A DNA stretch of 64,000 nucleotides, from the NCBI GenBank assembly GCA_964483405.1, contig CAZABC010000003.1, positions 1-64,000 on the forward strand. Direction: 5' to 3'. The notes under the pieces were generated by a model. The model was not told where the DNA came from. It searched no databases and worked only from the letters and a program-made list of their open reading frames with translations. The stretch's first letter is position 1, and every line of letters begins with the position of its first letter. Below, piece by piece: positions 32,473-41,959 of this stretch. This stretch comes from CAZABC01 sp964483405. Its GTDB lineage: Bacteria > Chloroflexota > Limnocylindria > Limnocylindrales > CSP1-4. The position numbers and the translations under genes were made by a program.

Positions 32473-33825
32473 ATGACCCAGATCCTCACCGAGTCGTTCT
32501 GCGAGCGGTGCGGCACTCGATACACGTTCGAGACCGTCGCCCCGCGACGAGGCGGCATCACCCAGCTCAAGGTCCTGTCCAAGGGCATCCGGAACTTCGT
32601 GATGTCGGACGGAACGACGCTCGAGGACGCCTTCGCCGACGCGAAGAGCGACGTCGACCGGGTCGCCTCGACCCAGCAGCTCGAGGCCTTCCACAAGACC
32701 TTCAACTTCTGCCTCGACTGCCGCCAGTACACCTGCGGCAACTGCTGGAACGAGGCCGAGAACCGGTGCCTGAGCTGCGAGCCGGACCTGTCGCGCGAGC
32801 CGCTCCCGGCCCCCTTCCCCGACCTGGCGCCGGTCGAGCCCATCGCCGCGGCGCCCGAGAGCGAGGACCGGGCGGCGCTCCTCGCCGCGATGACCTGGCC
32901 CGAGACCGACCTGCGGGCGCGCTCGAGCGTCGCAGCCGCTGCCGGAGCCGGGGCGATCGCCGAGGCCGAGACTGCCGATGCCGCGGCCGGCGAGGCGGCC
33001 GAGCCGGTCGAGCCGGTCGAAGCGGCCGAGCCGGTCGAGCCGGTCGAGCCGGTCGAGGTCGCGGCCCCTGAGGTCGCGGCCGCGGGGGCGTTGCCCGTAC
33101 CCGCCGAGGTCGAGACCGAGTCGCCGCCCGCCGTCGCGCCCCTGGCGGCCGAGGCCGGCGCCGACGACCGGGCCGCCGCGACATCGGCGGCGACGCTCGC
33201 CCTGCTCGGACGCTACCGACCCGGCCAGAGCCTCGACGACGAGATCGCCGCGTACGAGCGCGAGACCGAGGTCGAGCCCGAGCCGATCGCCGCGGAGGCC
33301 ACGGCCGAGGCCACGACGCTCGCCGAGCCGATCGCCGCCGATGCGGTCGACATCGCCGGGGCCGCGGAGGTCGTCGAGCCGAGCGTCGGGACCGAGCCGG
33401 CCGACGATGTGGACGCCACCCCGGACACAGCGGCGCCCGACGAGCCCGCGGCGGCCGGGGAGCCCGAAGCGGTCGCGCCGCCGGCCGTCGACCGGGTGGA
33501 GCAGCCGGTCTGGGCCCGCACGCCGCCGGTGGCTCCGACGGAGGCCCCGGCGCCGCCGGCGCCAACGGTCCCGCCGGCGCCGCAGTGGCCGACCGCCCCG
33601 AGCGGCGAGGCCCCGCAATGGCCCACCGCGGCGGCCTTCCTGCCGATCGCCGACCCGACGGTGGCGCGGGTCCGCGACGCGATGTGGGCCGCCTCGAACG
33701 TCGAGGTCGCCCAGGTCCCTTCGGGCGTCGCCCGTGCGGCCGGCGTGCAGTCCTGTGCCAACTGCGGCCTGTCGCTCTCGGCGAACGCGCGCTTCTGCCG
33801 TCGCTGCGGCACCCGCCAGGGCTGA
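32473..33825 (+). CDS. Zinc-ribbon protein with long acidic Ala/Pro/Glu linker
   Basis: The 450-residue protein has an N-terminal cysteine-rich module: CERCG at about residue 10, then FCLDCRQYTCGNCWNEAENRCLSC at about 80-105. This is followed by about 290 low-complexity residues rich in Ala, Glu, Pro and Val, including EPVEPVEAAEPVEPVEPVE. The C-terminal end is a second zinc ribbon (CANCGLSLS...FCRRCG). No named family is recognised for the whole protein. Start is ATG at 32473; the upstream in-frame extension includes the promoter. It converges with the BrkB-like gene, leaving a 4-base gap. Confidence 0.8.
   Translation: MTQILTESFCERCGTRYTFETVAPRRGGITQLKVLSKGIRNFVMSDGTTLEDAFADAKSDVDRVASTQQLEAFHKTFNFCLDCRQYTCGNCWNEAENRCLSCEPDLSREPLPAPFPDLAPVEPIAAAPESEDRAALLAAMTWPETDLRARSSVAAAAGAGAIAEAETADAAAGEAAEPVEPVEAAEPVEPVEPVEVAAPEVAAAGALPVPAEVETESPPAVAPLAAEAGADDRAAATSAATLALLGRYRPGQSLDDEIAAYERETEVEPEPIAAEATAEATTLAEPIAADAVDIAGAAEVVEPSVGTEPADDVDATPDTAAPDEPAAAGEPEAVAPPAVDRVEQPVWARTPPVAPTEAPAPPAPTVPPAPQWPTAPSGEAPQWPTAAAFLPIADPTVARVRDAMWAASNVEVAQVPSGVARAAGVQSCANCGLSLSANARFCRRCGTRQG
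33004..33060 (+). repeat. In-frame GAGCCGGTC repeat tract
   Basis: Imperfect 9-base units encode EPV in the linker of the zinc-ribbon protein. The tract is prone to length change by slippage. Confidence 0.6.
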
Positions 33826-33829
33826 GGAC

Positions 33830-34741
33830 TCAGGCCGCGCCCGGGGCCGCACCCTCGCCGGCCGGCGCCCCGGCGCTCGCCGTGCCCGGTCGGTCGCGAT
33901 CGCCCGTCGGCCAGCCCATCGTCGAGCGGGGCGGCTCGCCCTGCGCTCGGACCCGGACCCAGCTGATGCCGGTGACGGCAAGGCGCGCGGAGAACTCGAG
34001 CCAGATCAGCAGCGCGAACACGGCGGTCAGCGCGCCGTAGAGCGAGGCGGTCCCCGCGAGGAGCGGCACGAGCAGGGTGAAGAGCTGCGTCAGCAGGCCG
34101 AAGCCGAGGCCCATCACCGCCGCGGGGACGAGGACGAGCGACCAGGCGGGCCGCGAGCGCGGCAGGTACCGGTAGACGAGGGCGAGACCGCCCCCGAAGA
34201 CGGCCCCGGCGACGACGACCGCGGCGGGCTGCCGGAGCTCCCCGCTGAAGCCTTCGCCGAACAGGCGCGCGAGGAGGTTGGAGGCGACGACCGCCGCCAC
34301 GATCGCCGCACCGACGACCGCGAGGACGAGCGCCACGCCGACGAGCCCGATCGCGCCGCGGGCGAACGGATCCCGACGACGCTCCTCCCCGAAGATCACC
34401 GCGCAGGCGACCTCGAGGGTCTGGAAGACGCCGCTCGCGCCCCAGGCGAGGCCGATGAGGGCGATGATTGTGAACGGGACGGCGCCCGAGGCGATGACGC
34501 CGAGCGTGTCCTCGAGCAGGTCGGCGAGCGGCGGGAAGAGCTCGGCGAGGCCCTCGATCACGCGGGCCTGGACGGCCGGGTCGCTGACGATGAAGCCGAT
34601 GAACGAGACGACGAGGAGGAGGCCGGGGAGCAGCGCGAGCATCGCCTTCGTGGCGAGGCCGGCCGCGAGCACCGGGCCACCGGCCATGCCATCGACGTGG
34701 AGGACGACGAGGACGAGGTGGACGAGCGACCAGCTGGTCAC
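33830..34741 (-). CDS. YihY/BrkB-like membrane protein
   Basis: About 303 residues from the GTG at 34741, with six TM segments in the YihY/UPF0761 pattern. Recognisable parts are LAAGLATKAMLALLPGLLLVV, LIGLAWGASGVFQTLEVACAVIFG and LYGALTAVFALLIWLEFSARL. The family was once annotated as ribonuclease BN; function is unclear. The frame stays open upstream without ATG/GTG/TTG and encodes a basic amphipathic stretch (TIRRRVERLWIGRIVPLIDR). A CTG at 34810 overlapping the TGA of the HTH gene may be the true start. The C-terminus is a Gly/Ala/Pro-rich tail. Confidence 0.82.
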   Translation of the reverse strand: MTSWSLVHLVLVVLHVDGMAGGPVLAAGLATKAMLALLPGLLLVVSFIGFIVSDPAVQARVIEGLAELFPPLADLLEDTLGVIASGAVPFTIIALIGLAWGASGVFQTLEVACAVIFGEERRRDPFARGAIGLVGVALVLAVVGAAIVAAVVASNLLARLFGEGFSGELRQPAAVVVAGAVFGGGLALVYRYLPRSRPAWSLVLVPAAVMGLGFGLLTQLFTLLVPLLAGTASLYGALTAVFALLIWLEFSARLAVTGISWVRVRAQGEPPRSTMGWPTGDRDRPGTASAGAPAGEGAAPGAA

Positions 34742-34806
34742 GCGGTCGATGAGCGGGACGATGCGCCCGATCCAGAGTCGCTCGACCCGGCGGCGGATGG
34801 TGTCCG

Positions 34807-35043
34807 TCAGACGTCCTCGAACAGGCCCGGCTGGAGGTCGTCGGCGCGGACCCGGCGCGGCGCCGCGACGAGCGCCCGGACCTCGGCCCGTCGGACGAAC
34901 CGGCGGCCGCCGAGCTTGATGCTCTGGAGCCGGCCGCTCCGCGCCCAGGCGCCGATCGTCGCCGGCCGGAAGTGGACGTTGGCTGCGGCGAGGAGCTCGG
35001 CCGCCTCGGCAAGGGTGATCCAGTCGCTCGGCACGGGCGCCAT
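34807..35043 (-). CDS. Helix-turn-helix (MerR/excisionase-type) DNA-binding protein
   Basis: A 78-residue protein whose body is a single winged-HTH of the MerR/HTH_17 class: WITLAEAAELLAAANVHF, then PATIGAWARSGRLQSIKLGGRRFVRRAEVRALV. The first helix pair and the GRL...GGRRFVRR wing are typical. It lies three bases after the FmdB-like stop in a four-gene unit. No integrase is nearby, so an excisionase role is unlikely; its target is unknown. Confidence 0.82.
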   Translation of the reverse strand: MAPVPSDWITLAEAAELLAAANVHFRPATIGAWARSGRLQSIKLGGRRFVRRAEVRALVAAPRRVRADDLQPGLFEDV

Positions 35044-35046
35044 CGG

Positions 35047-35406
35047 TCAGTCCGCCGGCCCGCTGCCGCCGGTCGATGCGCCGGGCCCGCCGCTCGGCGT
35101 CGCCGTCCCGTCGCTCGGCGTCGTCGCTCCCCTGGCTACGGAGGAACCGTCACCGGTCGCGGTCGACGTGCCGCCCGCCGGCGCGGTGTCGGCGGCCGGC
35201 TTGGCCTTGCCCGGCGTGACGGTCGCCGAGCGGTCCTTCTTCGCCCACCCCGAGCCCTTGAAGTGGATCGCCGGCGGCGCGAACGACTTCGTCATCGAAC
35301 CGGCGGCGCCGCAGTCCGGGCAGACCTTCGGGCCGTGGCCGTGGATGGCGTGGACGACCTCCATCCGGTGGCCGCAGCGCGAGCAGACGTAGTCGTAGGT
35401 CGGCAT
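35047..35406 (-). CDS. FmdB family zinc-ribbon protein
   Basis: A 119-residue protein with the FmdB/CxxC_CxxC_SSSS domain in the first about 60 residues: PTYDYVCSRCGHRMEVVHAI, then KVCPDCGAAGSMTKSF. The two CxxC pairs would bind zinc. A Gly/Ser/Thr-rich tail follows. Family function is uncertain, with a proposed regulatory role. Start is ATG at 35406, 10 bases after the upstream gene's stop. Confidence 0.87.
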   Translation of the reverse strand: MPTYDYVCSRCGHRMEVVHAIHGHGPKVCPDCGAAGSMTKSFAPPAIHFKGSGWAKKDRSATVTPGKAKPAADTAPAGGTSTATGDGSSVARGATTPSDGTATPSGGPGASTGGSGPAD

Positions 35407-35416
35407 CGTCGGGTCG

Positions 35417-36178
35417 TCAGCCGCGCAGGAGGCGCATCCCGCACTTCGGACAGTAGAACGCCCGCTCGTGCCCGGATGCGAAGCCGCAGTGGGCGCACAC
35501 GACGCCGCCCCGGCCGGCGGCCGGGACCGGCCGCTCGACCGCCGTCAGGCCGACCGCGTGGCCGCTCGCGAGGATGTTCGTCAGGAGCCCGGCGAGGAGC
35601 TTCTGGGCGATCCGGTCGGTGTCGCCGCGGACACCCCGCCCGCCCCAGCCGACGACGGCCCGGACGATCATGTCGCCGGTGGTCTCGTCCCAGTGGGACG
35701 CGACGCCGCCGACGATCGCGCTGTAGTCCGGGTAGCCGGACGTGTCGACGTCGCCGTCGAGCATGGCGCAGACGAACGTGTCGAAGGCGAGATCGATCGC
35801 GTCGATCGTCTCGAGGACCATCAGCGCATGGCGCGTGATCGGCGAGTGCGCGTGGTGGGCGTTGAGCCACTGCATCGCCTCGGACGGGCGGACGATCACC
35901 GGCGCCGCCTGGCTGAACTCGATCGGCAGCGGTTCGACGACCTCGATCTCGCTCCGCGCGAGCCCGCCGAGCATCGACGGCAGGGCGGCCATCGCATTCG
36001 GCCCGGCCTGCATCCGGACGCCGTCGCTCGTCTTGCCCGCGTAGTAGAGCCGGAGCTGGTGCTCCTGGGCGACGACCTCCTCGGGCAGGGTGATCGACCC
36101 GGTCGTCGCGACCGGCGGCGTCGCCGGCGTCGCGGCGGGCTCCTGCGTCGGTTTGCGCTTGAGGAAGTCGAGCGGCAC
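35417..36178 (-). CDS. Hypothetical protein with C-terminal zinc ribbon
   Basis: A 253-residue protein without a recognised family. After a Pro/Thr-rich N-terminus (KRKPTQEPAATPATPP), residues about 40-215 form an alpha/beta region (PEEVVAQEHQLRLYYAGKTS, ALMVLETIDAIDLAFDTFVCAM). The end is a zinc ribbon, CAHCGFASGHERAFYCPKCG. The GTG at 36178 follows GGAGA five bases upstream and the TGCTACGAT promoter. It is the first gene of a unit with FmdB, HTH and BrkB-like genes. Confidence 0.72.
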   Translation of the reverse strand: MPLDFLKRKPTQEPAATPATPPVATTGSITLPEEVVAQEHQLRLYYAGKTSDGVRMQAGPNAMAALPSMLGGLARSEIEVVEPLPIEFSQAAPVIVRPSEAMQWLNAHHAHSPITRHALMVLETIDAIDLAFDTFVCAMLDGDVDTSGYPDYSAIVGGVASHWDETTGDMIVRAVVGWGGRGVRGDTDRIAQKLLAGLLTNILASGHAVGLTAVERPVPAAGRGGVVCAHCGFASGHERAFYCPKCGMRLLRG

Positions 36179-36211
36179 GAGCGTCTCCGATCGGTCGGGG
36201 TGTCGCCCGTC

Positions 36212-36220
36212 ATCGTAGCA
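36212..36220 (-). promoter_or_regulatory. Extended -10 promoter ahead of the zinc-ribbon/fmdB unit
   Basis: TGCTACGAT on the minus strand, leaving a leader of about 27 bases with GGAGA. Confidence 0.5.
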
Positions 36221-36261
36221 GCGCGCCGAGGCGCCGCGCCACGACCCCGATCGAGGCGACG

Positions 36262-38997
36262 TCAGTCGCCGAGCCGCTCGCGGAGCCTGGCGACCGTCTC
36301 GCCGAGCTCGGCCGCTCGCGACCGCGCGCCGTCCACGACGGCCGGCGGGGCCTTGGCGACGAAGTCGGCGTTGCCGAGCCGGGCGAGCGCGGCGGCGAGC
36401 GCGCGCTCCGCGTCCTCGAGGTCGCGGCTCAATCGGGCCCGCTCGACCGCCGCGGCGGCCTCGTCGACGACGGGCCGACCGAGCACCGCCTCGATCGCGC
36501 CGGCGATGACCGTCAGCCCGCCGGCCGCCCGGGCCGGCTCGAGGCCCTCCACGGTCAGCCGGCGCTCGATCGGTCGGACCCGGGCGAGCCGCTCGACCGC
36601 CGGCCGAAGCGCCTCGAACGTCTCCGCGCGGCCGGACGGGACATGGACGTCGAGCGGCAGCCAGGTGCCGGGCGCGATGCCTGCCTCCATCCGGCCGTTC
36701 CGGATGGCCCGGACGAGCTCGACGACCGCCTCGACGGGGGCCTCGGCCTCGGCGTCGATCCCCGACGGCGCCGGCCAACGGGCGACGACGAGCAGGCCCG
36801 GGTCGCTCGCGCGGTGCGGCAGCCCGCCCCAGATCACCTCGGTGACGAAGGGCATGACCGGGTGGAGCAGGCGGAGATACGTGTCGAGGACCTCGACGAG
36901 CGTCCACCAGGTCGCCTCGCGCGCCGCGTCGGTCAGCGACCCGTCGGCGAGGCGGACCTTGGCGAGCTCGAGGTACCAGTCGCAGTACTCGCCCCAGATC
37001 GCCTCGTAGAGGATCCGCGTCACCTCGCCGATCTGATGATCCGCCAGCGCCCGGTCGACCGCCATCACGGTCGCCGCCGCCCGCGACCGGATCCAGCGGT
37101 CGGCCGGCCCGAGGTCGGCCTCCGTCGGCAGCCGGCGCTCGATGTCGGGGGCGATCGTCGTCGGCCGGGCGCCGAGGACGAAGCGCGCCGCGTTCCACAG
37201 CTTGTTCGCGAAGTTGCGGGCGTTCTCGAGCTTTGCCGGCCCGAGCCGCGTGTCGGCGCCCGGCGCCGTCGCATGGACGAGGGCGAAGCGGAGCGCGTCG
37301 GCGCCGTACGTGTCGATCGTCTCGAGCGGGTCGACGACGTTGCCCTTCGTCTTCGACATCTTCTGGCCGTACGGGTCGCGCACGAGCCCCGACAGGTAGA
37401 TGACCTCGAACGGCGCCTCGCCGGTCAGGTGGATGCCGAGCATCATCATCCGGGCGACCCAGAAGAAGATGATGTCGTAGGCGGTCTCCATCACGGTGCC
37501 CGGGTGGTACCGGGCGAGGTCCGCGGTCTCGTCGGGCCAGCCGAGCGTCGAGAACGGCCACAGGCCCGAGCTGAACCAGGTGTCGAAGATGTCACTCTCC
37601 TGGGTCAGCTCGACCGCCGGACGGCCGCAGGCCTCGCAGGCGTCGGGCCCGGCCTCGGCATCGCTCACGGTCACGTGCCCGTCCGGGCAGTACCAGGCCG
37701 GGATCCGGTGGCCCCACCACAGCTGCCGGCTGACGTTCCAGTCGCGGATCCTCGTCAGCCAGTGCTCCCAGACCTTCACGAACCGCTCGGGGACGATCCG
37801 GGTCCGCCCGGATCGGGTCGCGGCGAGGGCGGCCTCGGCCAGCGGGCCGGTCCGGATGAACCACTGCGTCCGCGGGAGCGGCTCGATGACGTCGTTGCTC
37901 CGCTGGCAGCGCCCGATGAGCATCTCGTGTGGCCGGCTCCCGGCCAGGTCGCCGCGGGCCTCGAGGTCGCGGAGGATCGCGGTCCGGGCCTCGGCCCGGT
38001 CGAGCCCCGCGTAGCCGGCTCCGTGCGCGTTGATCGTCCCGTCGTCGTCGAGGACGGTGATCATCGGCAGGCCGTGCCGCCGTCCGGTGTCGTAGTCGTC
38101 CTGGTCGTGGGACGGGGTGATCTTCACCGCGCCGGTCCCGAAGCCGCGCTCGACGACCGGGTCGGCGATGATCGGGACGTCGCGCTCGACGAACGGGATC
38201 CGGACCCGGCGACCGACGAGGGCCGCGTACCGCTCGTCGTCGGGATGGACGGCCACCGCCGTGTCGCCGAGGATCGTCTCCGGCCGCGTCGTGGCGACGG
38301 TGATCGTCTCGTCCGGCGAGGGGACGCCGGCGTCGTCGAGCAGGTGGTAGCGGATGTCCCAGAGGGTCCCGATCTCGGGCGTCGGGATGACCTCGAGGTC
38401 CGACACGCTCGTCCGGCAGCCCGGGCACCAGTTGATGAGTGCCTCGGTCCGGTAGGCGAGGCCGTCGCGGTAGAGCCGGGCGAAGGCGTGGCGGACGGCC
38501 TTCGCCGACACGTCGTCCATCGTGAACCGCAGTCGTCCCCAGTCGAGGGAGGCCCCGACGCGCCGCTGCTGGGTCAGCATCACCGGCCGCGTCTCCTCCA
38601 CGAACGCCCGCATCCGCTCGAGGTAGCGCTCTCGGCCGAGGGTCTGGCGGCTCTCGCCCTCGGCGGCGAGGAGCCGGTCGAGGACGACCTGGGCGGCGAT
38701 GCTCGCATGGTCGAGACCCGGCAGCCAGAGCGTCGGCCGGCCGAGCATCCGAGCGTGCCGGACCATGAGGTCCTCGACCGTCGACCGCTGGGCATGGCCA
38801 AGGTGGAGCGAGCCGGTGATGTTGGGCGGCGGCTGGATGATGACGAAGGGCGGGAGCGAAGGATCGGCGGTCGAGCCGGCGCCATCCGGCGCGAACACGT
38901 CGGCCGCGAGCCAGCGCTCGTAGACCGGCCCCTCGAACCGGGCCGGCTCGTACGCCTTCGGCAGGCCGCCGCCGGCCGTTCCCTGCGCCTCGGTCAT
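36262..38997 (-). CDS. valS: Valyl-tRNA synthetase
   Basis: A 911-residue class Ia synthetase charging tRNA-Val. The HIGH-type motif is HLGH at 65-68 (PPPNITGSLHLGHAQ), and the KMSKS-type motif is QKMSKTKGNVVDP. Between them lies the editing domain (TTRPETILGDTAVAVHP). The C-terminus has the ValRS coiled-coil arm (LSRDLEDAERALAAALARLGN). Length fits bacterial ValRS. Start is ATG at 38997 with GGAGG about 12 bases upstream, and expression is probably governed by the T-box leader just upstream. Confidence 0.96.
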   Translation of the reverse strand: MTEAQGTAGGGLPKAYEPARFEGPVYERWLAADVFAPDGAGSTADPSLPPFVIIQPPPNITGSLHLGHAQRSTVEDLMVRHARMLGRPTLWLPGLDHASIAAQVVLDRLLAAEGESRQTLGRERYLERMRAFVEETRPVMLTQQRRVGASLDWGRLRFTMDDVSAKAVRHAFARLYRDGLAYRTEALINWCPGCRTSVSDLEVIPTPEIGTLWDIRYHLLDDAGVPSPDETITVATTRPETILGDTAVAVHPDDERYAALVGRRVRIPFVERDVPIIADPVVERGFGTGAVKITPSHDQDDYDTGRRHGLPMITVLDDDGTINAHGAGYAGLDRAEARTAILRDLEARGDLAGSRPHEMLIGRCQRSNDVIEPLPRTQWFIRTGPLAEAALAATRSGRTRIVPERFVKVWEHWLTRIRDWNVSRQLWWGHRIPAWYCPDGHVTVSDAEAGPDACEACGRPAVELTQESDIFDTWFSSGLWPFSTLGWPDETADLARYHPGTVMETAYDIIFFWVARMMMLGIHLTGEAPFEVIYLSGLVRDPYGQKMSKTKGNVVDPLETIDTYGADALRFALVHATAPGADTRLGPAKLENARNFANKLWNAARFVLGARPTTIAPDIERRLPTEADLGPADRWIRSRAAATVMAVDRALADHQIGEVTRILYEAIWGEYCDWYLELAKVRLADGSLTDAAREATWWTLVEVLDTYLRLLHPVMPFVTEVIWGGLPHRASDPGLLVVARWPAPSGIDAEAEAPVEAVVELVRAIRNGRMEAGIAPGTWLPLDVHVPSGRAETFEALRPAVERLARVRPIERRLTVEGLEPARAAGGLTVIAGAIEAVLGRPVVDEAAAAVERARLSRDLEDAERALAAALARLGNADFVAKAPPAVVDGARSRAAELGETVARLRERLGD

Positions 38998-39000
38998 CGC

Positions 39001-39262
39001 GTCGTCCTCGCCTCCGAAACGGAACGCCCCGCTCGTCCAGCGGACGAACGGGGTCGTGGTACCACCTGCTGGTTCGGCGTCGGGGTCCCGCCGCTCATCG
39101 CGGCCGACCGGATCCGGCGCCCTCGTGGCGCGCTATCGGGCGCCGACCGCACGGCTCGCGAGCGACCTTCGGTCCCGTCGTGCCTGCGCGGCTCGCACCG
39201 TCCCGCGCTCGCTCCGTGGCCGACCCGGGCCTACTCCTCTCGGTCGTCGCCGTGAGGCCGGG
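39001..39262 (-). promoter_or_regulatory. T-box leader (tRNA-Val-sensing) of valS
   Basis: On the minus strand the conserved T-box AGGTGGTACCACG occupies 39067-39055. It is followed by a 12-bp stem-loop at 39053-39027 and then the valS GGAGG. Upstream, GAGAGGAGTAG near 39242-39230 resembles the AGTA element of stem I, and GGACGGTGCGAG resembles its distal loop. A GTC at 39166-39164 within GAAGGTCGC is a plausible Val specifier codon. T-boxes sense uncharged tRNA through the specifier and the NCCA end. The downstream hairpin has only a weak U-run, so transcriptional and translational control are both possible. Confidence 0.8.
39027..39053 (-). terminator. Hairpin downstream of the T-box motif
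   Basis: CCCCGTTCGTCC pairs with GGACGAGCGGGG around a 3-base loop (one G-U pair). It is the expected position of the terminator or sequestering hairpin in the valS leader. The tail GTTCCGTTTC is only partly U-rich. Confidence 0.55.
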
Positions 39263-39271
39263 AGTGTAGCA
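39263..39271 (-). promoter_or_regulatory. Extended -10 promoter of the valS leader
   Basis: TGCTACACT on the minus strand, immediately upstream of the T-box leader. Confidence 0.55.
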
Positions 39272-39457
39272 CGCGTCCTGGCGCCGGCCGGCGGCGCCGA
39301 GGTCGGTCGGCTGCCCCGCTCACGGGCGCTTCGGCGACGGACTCGGGCGCTTCGGCCCTGATCCCCGGCGCCACCCGGCGCGGTACACCAGACCCGGCCC
39401 GGGGCCATGACGGTCATCGTCGGCCCGCCCGGGCCCGCAGAACGACGAGGCCGATCG

Positions 39458-39883
39458 ATGCCCACCGCCGCGGTCGTCTACCTGAGTGCGACCTTCACCA
39501 CCGCCGGTCTCGCCGAGGAGATCGCCGTGCACCTCCGCGGCCGCGGCATCGACGCGACCGTCGCCTCGATCGACGACTGCGACCCCGGCGGCCTCGCCGA
39601 CGTCGACTACCTCCTCCTCGGCTGCTGGACCCACGGCTTCTTCGTCGTCGGCCAGCACCCGGACGCGCCGTGGGTCGAGTTCGCGCGCGCCCTGCCACGG
39701 CTCGATCGACCGCGGGTCGGCCTGTTCACGACGTACCGGATCCTCACCGGCTCGATGTTCGCCCGGATGCGGCGGGAGCTGCGGCACACGGCCGCGCGGG
39801 TCGAGCTCGAGGTGAAGGCGCGCGGACCGCACCTGACCGACGACGGGCGCCGTGCCCTCGACCGTTGGATCGAGGCCGGCTAG
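39458..39883 (+). CDS. Flavodoxin-like domain protein
   Basis: A 141-residue single-domain protein with the flavodoxin fold: strand 1 AAVVYLSATFTTAGLAEEI, strand 3 VDYLLLGCWTHGFFVVG, strand 4 RVGLFTTYRI. The usual FMN-phosphate loop (S/T-x-T-G-N-T) is replaced by SATFTTAG, so FMN binding is doubtful. ATG at 39458 with GAGG upstream is preferred over an earlier in-frame start. It converges with clpX, its stop abutting the clpX stop. Confidence 0.75.
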   Translation: MPTAAVVYLSATFTTAGLAEEIAVHLRGRGIDATVASIDDCDPGGLADVDYLLLGCWTHGFFVVGQHPDAPWVEFARALPRLDRPRVGLFTTYRILTGSMFARMRRELRHTAARVELEVKARGPHLTDDGRRALDRWIEAG

Positions 39884-41191
<1,308 letters not shown>

Positions 41192-41213
41192 GCCGCGCTC
41201 CGTGCCCTCGGTC

Positions 41214-41924
41214 CTACTCGTCCTTGGCCTTCTTCGGCGCCGGACCCGGCTCGGCCTTGCCGCTCGGCTCGGCCTTGCCGCCCCCCTCGCCCTTGCCGGT
41301 CGCCTCGGCCGCCTGGGCGTCGTGGTGCTGCGCCGTCAGCGAATCCCACTGCACCTGGTAGACCGCGTCGATGATGCCATAGTCCTTGGCCTGCTCGGGA
41401 CTCATGAAGTAGTCGCGGTCGGTGTCGCGGATGACCTTTTCGAGCGGCTGGCCCGTGTGCCGGGCGAGGATCTCGTGGTTGCGCTGGACGAGGAACTCCC
41501 ACTCCTTCATCTGGATCATCGCGTCCGGCGCGTTGCCCCGGAAGCCGCCCGAGCCCTGGTGGATCATCACCCGGCCGTTCGGGAGGGCGAACCGCTTGCC
41601 CTTCGCGCCGGCGGCGAGGAGGACCGCCGCCATCGAGGCCGCCATCCCGATGCAGATCGTGCTCACCGGCGCCCGGACGTACTGCATCGTGTCGTAGATG
41701 GCGAGGCCGCTGGTGACGACGCCACCCGGCGAGTTGATATAGAGGTAGATGTCCTTCTCGGGGTCCTCGGAGTCGAGGAAGAGGAGCTGGGCGATGACGA
41801 GGTTGGCGACGTGGTCCTCGATCGCGTCGCCGAGGAAGATGATCCGCTCGCGGAGGAGCCGCGAGTAGATGTCGTACGCGCGCTCGCCGCGGCTCGACGA
41901 CTCGATGACCATCGGGACGAGCAT
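41214..41924 (-). CDS. clpP: ATP-dependent Clp protease proteolytic subunit ClpP
   Basis: A 236-residue serine peptidase. The catalytic Ser is in GMAASMAAVLLAAG, His in GRVMIHQGSGG and Asp in DTDRDYFMSPEQA. The core ends near residue 200, where most ClpPs end. A further roughly 35 residues form a Gly/Lys/Pro/Glu-rich tail (GKGEGGGKAEPSGKAEPG) without obvious structure. Start is ATG at 41924; an upstream in-frame extension overlaps tig and is rejected. Confidence 0.95.
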   Translation of the reverse strand: MLVPMVIESSSRGERAYDIYSRLLRERIIFLGDAIEDHVANLVIAQLLFLDSEDPEKDIYLYINSPGGVVTSGLAIYDTMQYVRAPVSTICIGMAASMAAVLLAAGAKGKRFALPNGRVMIHQGSGGFRGNAPDAMIQMKEWEFLVQRNHEILARHTGQPLEKVIRDTDRDYFMSPEQAKDYGIIDAVYQVQWDSLTAQHHDAQAAEATGKGEGGGKAEPSGKAEPGPAPKKAKDE

Positions 41925-41959
41925 GTCGGGGCCTCCTGCGGTGGGTCCGGGGTCGGGGG

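Noticed and set aside
34807..35043. Excisionase from a mobile element
   Set aside because: The HTH fold fits, but there is no integrase, attachment-site repeat or composition change nearby, and it is embedded in an operon.
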